A program made the translations under genes and the position numbers. Below are positions 4,848-7,078 of a DNA stretch of 7,078 nt, in pieces. This DNA is from Nitrospirota bacterium. GTDB taxonomy: Bacteria > Nitrospirota > Nitrospiria > Nitrospirales > Nitrospiraceae. Location of the stretch: the NCBI GenBank assembly GCA_020028595.1, contig JAIBHQ010000040.1:1-7078 (forward strand), in the 5' to 3' direction. Below the pieces are notes generated by a model that did not search any database, was not told the origin of the DNA, and worked only from the letters and a program-made list of their open reading frames with translations. The first letter of the stretch is position 1, and each line of letters starts with the position of its first letter.

Positions 4848-6245
4848 CTAGGCGGCCGGCTGTGCGCTGAATTGGGTCCTGAGCTCACGCCGCTTCTTCT
4901 CCAGCGCCATGCCGCCGAAGACCAGAATGAGGCCGCCGGCGAGAAAGAAGAGGGAGCGTGGGAGCAGTTCCCAGAAGAAGTCGAAATAGCGCACGAGGAC
5001 CAGCACTCCGAGCCAGGACATGCCGATATTGACCAGTTTCATGTCTTCCCGATTGTAGCCCACGTAGAGCAGGACGAAAATCAGTCCGATGACAATGAGG
5101 TTAAACAGGATCGCGGTAAGGTCCGGGGGAGTCTTGACCCAGAACACCGTCAGGGCCGCCACGACCAAGCCCAGACAGAGGCCATGCTCCAGCGTGTTGG
5201 TGCTCGATTTGGTCGGGTTCGCATACAGCGCGCCCAAAGCGAGAAACAACGCCAGCACGGAAAAAATGAGGAGCCCGCCGGTGAACTGGTCCGAGGTTTC
5301 TGTGTTTGGGCTGAGCTTGAAAAACCATTTGAACGTCAGCACGAAGAGCGAAAGCATGGCCACTTTGATGCCCGCCAGGCGATAGGTGCGCGCGACGTCG
5401 GCAAGACGTTCCGAGACGTAGTGCCACGTGCCGATGGCGAAGAGCAGCACGCCCGACACCAGGTATAGGATCGGCCACCGCGCCACATCGGCAAATGCGC
5501 GGGTGGACTCGAGCCCCCGAAAGATATACAGCCCGATCCAGAGATAGAACAGGAACGCCGACAAGCCGGCGATCGGCGAGGACGAAAACGCGTAGACGAG
5601 CGGCAGGACCCCGACGAGCCAGATAAGCACCAGCGTGTGGTTGTTGGCATTGACATTGTAGATTTGGGCGACCAAAAACACGGTTGCGCCGAACAGCAAT
5701 GCTCCGAGAAAGATCAGCGAGGCGCCGACTTTCGGAAAGGTCTGGCTCTCGTATTGCAGCTTATAGCCGGCAAAGTGCGCGCCCATGGTGCTTCCCATGA
5801 GGATGAACACTTTCATCCCATTCGACAAGGCAGCCCAGTTGGCGGCGACAAACAGGATGGCGCTGATGCCGATGGACAACGAGCCAATGGTGGAGATGGC
5901 GACGACGAGTTTGTTCGAGCTGCGCTCGGTCTTGTCCGCCGCAAGGTCGGCCAGCATTGTGCCGGCCTGCGCTTGCGTGATGGTGCCGCTCGCAAGCCAG
6001 CGGTCGATGAGTTGCTTATCGATCATGTCGTCAGTGAAAGATTGGGGACGTCTGACAGGCTGCTGTATCGTCTCTGCCCGGACGGTGCGGGCCCGCTGGG
6101 CAATGTTCTGCAACGCTCGTGGTAACGTTCGCACTGACCATCGAACGCCTCGCAGTACGAAGACGATCATAAGACCGAGCACAAGCCCGACCAAGAAAAC
6201 CTTGGGGAGAATGGTATCCCATTGAGGGCCTTCGTCTACGAACAT
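4848..6245 (-). CDS. DUF2157-family polytopic inner membrane protein
   Basis: This 465-residue protein has about a dozen predicted membrane helices from residue 114 to 447. The conserved soluble prefix typical of DUF2157 (IDRWLASGTITQAQAGTML, 80-98) precedes the helices ending in LFVAANW (131-137) and GATVFLVAQIYNV (186-198). The C-terminal part RYFDFFWELLPRSLFFLAGG (419-438) followed by ALEKKRREL is also typical. The function is unknown. An extra N-terminal helix (about 15-33) and a basic linker rich in Arg and Gln precede the usual domain start, which is somewhat unusual. The ATG at 6245 has no clear ribosome-binding site, but no better internal start is seen and an in-frame TAA lies upstream. 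A strong promoter is placed about 25 bases before the start. It forms an operon with the GDYXXLXY gene. Confidence 0.85.
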   Translation of the reverse strand: MFVDEGPQWDTILPKVFLVGLVLGLMIVFVLRGVRWSVRTLPRALQNIAQRARTVRAETIQQPVRRPQSFTDDMIDKQLIDRWLASGTITQAQAGTMLADLAADKTERSSNKLVVAISTIGSLSIGISAILFVAANWAALSNGMKVFILMGSTMGAHFAGYKLQYESQTFPKVGASLIFLGALLFGATVFLVAQIYNVNANNHTLVLIWLVGVLPLVYAFSSSPIAGLSAFLFYLWIGLYIFRGLESTRAFADVARWPILYLVSGVLLFAIGTWHYVSERLADVARTYRLAGIKVAMLSLFVLTFKWFFKLSPNTETSDQFTGGLLIFSVLALFLALGALYANPTKSSTNTLEHGLCLGLVVAALTVFWVKTPPDLTAILFNLIVIGLIFVLLYVGYNREDMKLVNIGMSWLGVLVLVRYFDFFWELLPRSLFFLAGGLILVFGGMALEKKRRELRTQFSAQPAA

Positions 6246-6277
6246 AGAGCAGGATATGGGAAGAGTTCGTGGCCGTG

Positions 6278-6306
6278 CTTATACACTTCCGAATCCGAAC
6301 CGTCAA
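6278..6306 (-). promoter_or_regulatory. Sigma-70-like promoter of the DUF2157-GDYXXLXY operon
   Basis: On the minus strand, TTGACG (6306-6301) is followed by exactly 17 bases and then TATAAG (6283-6278); both boxes match consensus at five of six positions. This is the best promoter match I found in the window. Transcription starting near 6271 leaves a short leader of about 25 bases with no obvious Shine-Dalgarno before the ATG at 6245. Confidence 0.6.
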
Positions 6307-6322
6307 GGAAAGGGCAGCGTGA

Positions 6323-6394
6323 TTAGGAGAGGCAAGGGAAGATGTGCTGGGAGCCTGTTTTCTCCTCACCGTGAAGGCGATAAAGGTAAATCAT
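6323..6394 (-). CDS. Possible 23-residue small ORF upstream of the DUF2157 operon
   Basis: The 201-bp gap between the iron permease gene and the DUF2157 gene contains a short minus-strand reading frame. It starts with ATG at 6394-6392 and ends with TAA at 6325-6323. A textbook AGGAG (6405-6401) lies six bases before the start, a better ribosome-binding site than the annotated neighbour has. The peptide begins MIYLYRLHGEEK and ends HIFPCLS; it has no membrane helix and I recognise no family. It ends about 17 bases before the -35 box of the next operon and starts 52 bases after the permease stop. It may be a small protein in the permease transcript, a remnant, or chance. Confidence 0.3.
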   Translation of the reverse strand: MIYLYRLHGEEKTGSQHIFPCLS

Positions 6395-6446
6395 GGTCGT
6401 CTCCTGCGTTTTCACGAAAGCGGTTTGGATGAGCCCGGTGGGCCAT

Positions 6447-6887
6447 TCAGCGAGACGCCACTTCCGGCGTGCCGGTATCTTTCAAGCCGCTTAGGATATC
6501 GCGCCGGGCTCTCTCCGCCAGTTTCTCATATAAGGTCCTGAACTGCTCCAGGTCTTCCTGCGTGAGCTCCTCCAGGTCGAGCAGGGCATTATGGGCTCCT
6601 TTCGTGGAGCGAATGAGCTCATCGAGCTTGAGCTGGGCGGCGGCGTTATCCCGGTTTTGCGTGTTCTGAATCAGGAAGACCATGAGAAAAGTCACGATGG
6701 TCGTGCCGGTATTGATGGCCAGTTGCCAGGTGTCGCTGAAGGCGAAGATGGGGCCGGTCAGCCCCCAGGCCAGGACCACGAACACGGCGCTGCCAAAAGC
6801 CTGGGGGTGTCCCATGGCATTCGACGACCATCGTGAAAACCGGGCAAACGGTCCAATGATGTGGTGAGCCATTCGGGATGTTGCCAT
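6447..6887 (-). CDS. Low-affinity iron permease family membrane protein
   Basis: This 146-residue protein has two membrane helices (about 30-50 and 58-75) and a long cytosolic helical tail. The hallmark segment FSDTWQLAINTGTTIVTFLM (50-69), followed by VFLIQNTQNRDNAAAQLKLDELIR, matches the low-affinity iron permease family, named after yeast Fet4. The bacterial proteins are much shorter than Fet4 and have rarely been shown to move iron, so substrate and function are uncertain; an Fe2+ transport role is only a family-based guess. The ATG at 6887 is fixed by a very strong GGAGGTGA at 6901-6894. The gene starts 46 bp after the stop of the upstream membrane protein gene on the same strand, so the two are probably co-transcribed. 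No clear terminator follows. Confidence 0.87.
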   Translation of the reverse strand: MATSRMAHHIIGPFARFSRWSSNAMGHPQAFGSAVFVVLAWGLTGPIFAFSDTWQLAINTGTTIVTFLMVFLIQNTQNRDNAAAQLKLDELIRSTKGAHNALLDLEELTQEDLEQFRTLYEKLAERARRDILSGLKDTGTPEVASR

Positions 6888-6933
6888 GATCAGTCACCTC
6901 CATTGATGCCGAGGGAGAGCAAGTCGGAACGCG

Positions 6934-7078
6934 CTACTTCCGGACGAAGGCGGATTGGAGGAGCGTGGGGTCGAAGCCCTGCGGGATGGCGCCGGTGCGG
7001 GCGTAGTGATAGACCGCGGCGTGGAAAATAGACGAGAGCGTCGTCATCGTCAGGCTGAGCAGGAAGCCATAGACGATC
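6934..7078 (-). CDS. C-terminal end of an integral membrane protein (DUF6159-like, truncated by window edge)
   Basis: The last 47 codons of a minus-strand gene enter from the right edge and end at TAG (6936-6934). The segment starts IVYGFLLSLTMTTLSSIFHA, part of a membrane helix, and continues with AVYHYARTGAIPQGFD and an ending LLQSAFVRK. This tail pattern (helix, then YHYA-TG-x-P-x-GFD, then a basic AF-R-K end) resembles uncharacterised DUF6159-type membrane proteins as I remember them. The reading frame is open to the edge, and codon use agrees with neighbouring genes. With only the tail visible, the family call is tentative and the function unknown. Confidence 0.6.
   Translation of the reverse strand, partial: IVYGFLLSLTMTTLSSIFHAAVYHYARTGAIPQGFDPTLLQSAFVRK

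Noticed and set aside
4872..6225. Several plus-strand open frames opposite the DUF2157 gene, rich in Gln, His, Arg and Glu
   Set aside because: They lie antisense to a clear polytopic membrane protein; their hydrophilic biased composition is the expected complement of hydrophobic codons.
6344..6541. 65-codon plus-strand frame across the end of the iron permease gene
   Set aside because: It overlaps the 3' end of a well-supported gene on the other strand and its peptide has no recognisable features. An AGGAG lies upstream at 6325-6329, but 14 bases from the start, too far to be convincing.

Overview
The window is a gene-dense, GC-rich bacterial chromosomal segment. The NuoA and NuoB sequences, and the general style of the neighbouring genes, suggest a Nitrospira-like member of the Nitrospirota. 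This is an impression from protein similarity, not a proven assignment. I see no rRNA, tRNA, insertion sequence, CRISPR array or phage gene.

Minus strand, 2610 down to 1: a respiratory complex I locus read from right to left. A MidA/NDUFAF7-type SAM-dependent methyltransferase (2610-1351) comes first, followed by nuoA (1271-900), nuoB (720-241) and the 5' end of nuoC (159-1, running out of the window). In mitochondria the NDUFAF7 family modifies the complex I 49-kDa subunit (NuoD homologue), so the order midA-nuoA-nuoB-nuoC suggests an assembly factor transcribed with its target complex. Two of the three gaps in this locus (160-240 and 1272-1350) hold an unusual structure: two facing arrays of about four degenerate heptamers each, GCNATNG in one gap and GTGAAAN in the other. 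One array forms the last codons and stop of the methyltransferase gene.

Divergent region and plus strand, 2611-4226: a 158-bp region carries candidate promoters facing both ways and a perfect 8-bp palindrome that touches the predicted -35 box of the midA-nuo promoter. To the right are a MarR-type winged-helix regulator with a four-cysteine C-terminal extension (2769-3437) and a periplasmic FKBP-type prolyl isomerase lipoprotein (3549-4226). A 14-bp perfect hairpin (4237-4272) separates the latter from the convergent genes.

Minus strand, 6306 down to 4321: a two-gene operon with a good sigma-70-like promoter. It encodes a polytopic DUF2157 membrane protein (6245-4848) and, two bases later, a GDYXXLXY-motif membrane-anchored protein (4845-4321). 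Upstream lie a possible 23-residue small ORF (6394-6323), a low-affinity iron permease family protein (6887-6447), and the C-terminus of an integral membrane protein resembling DUF6159 (7078-6934).

The points most worth following up are the midA-nuo linkage, the paired inverted heptamer arrays, and the possible control of complex I genes by the divergent cysteine-containing MarR-like regulator.
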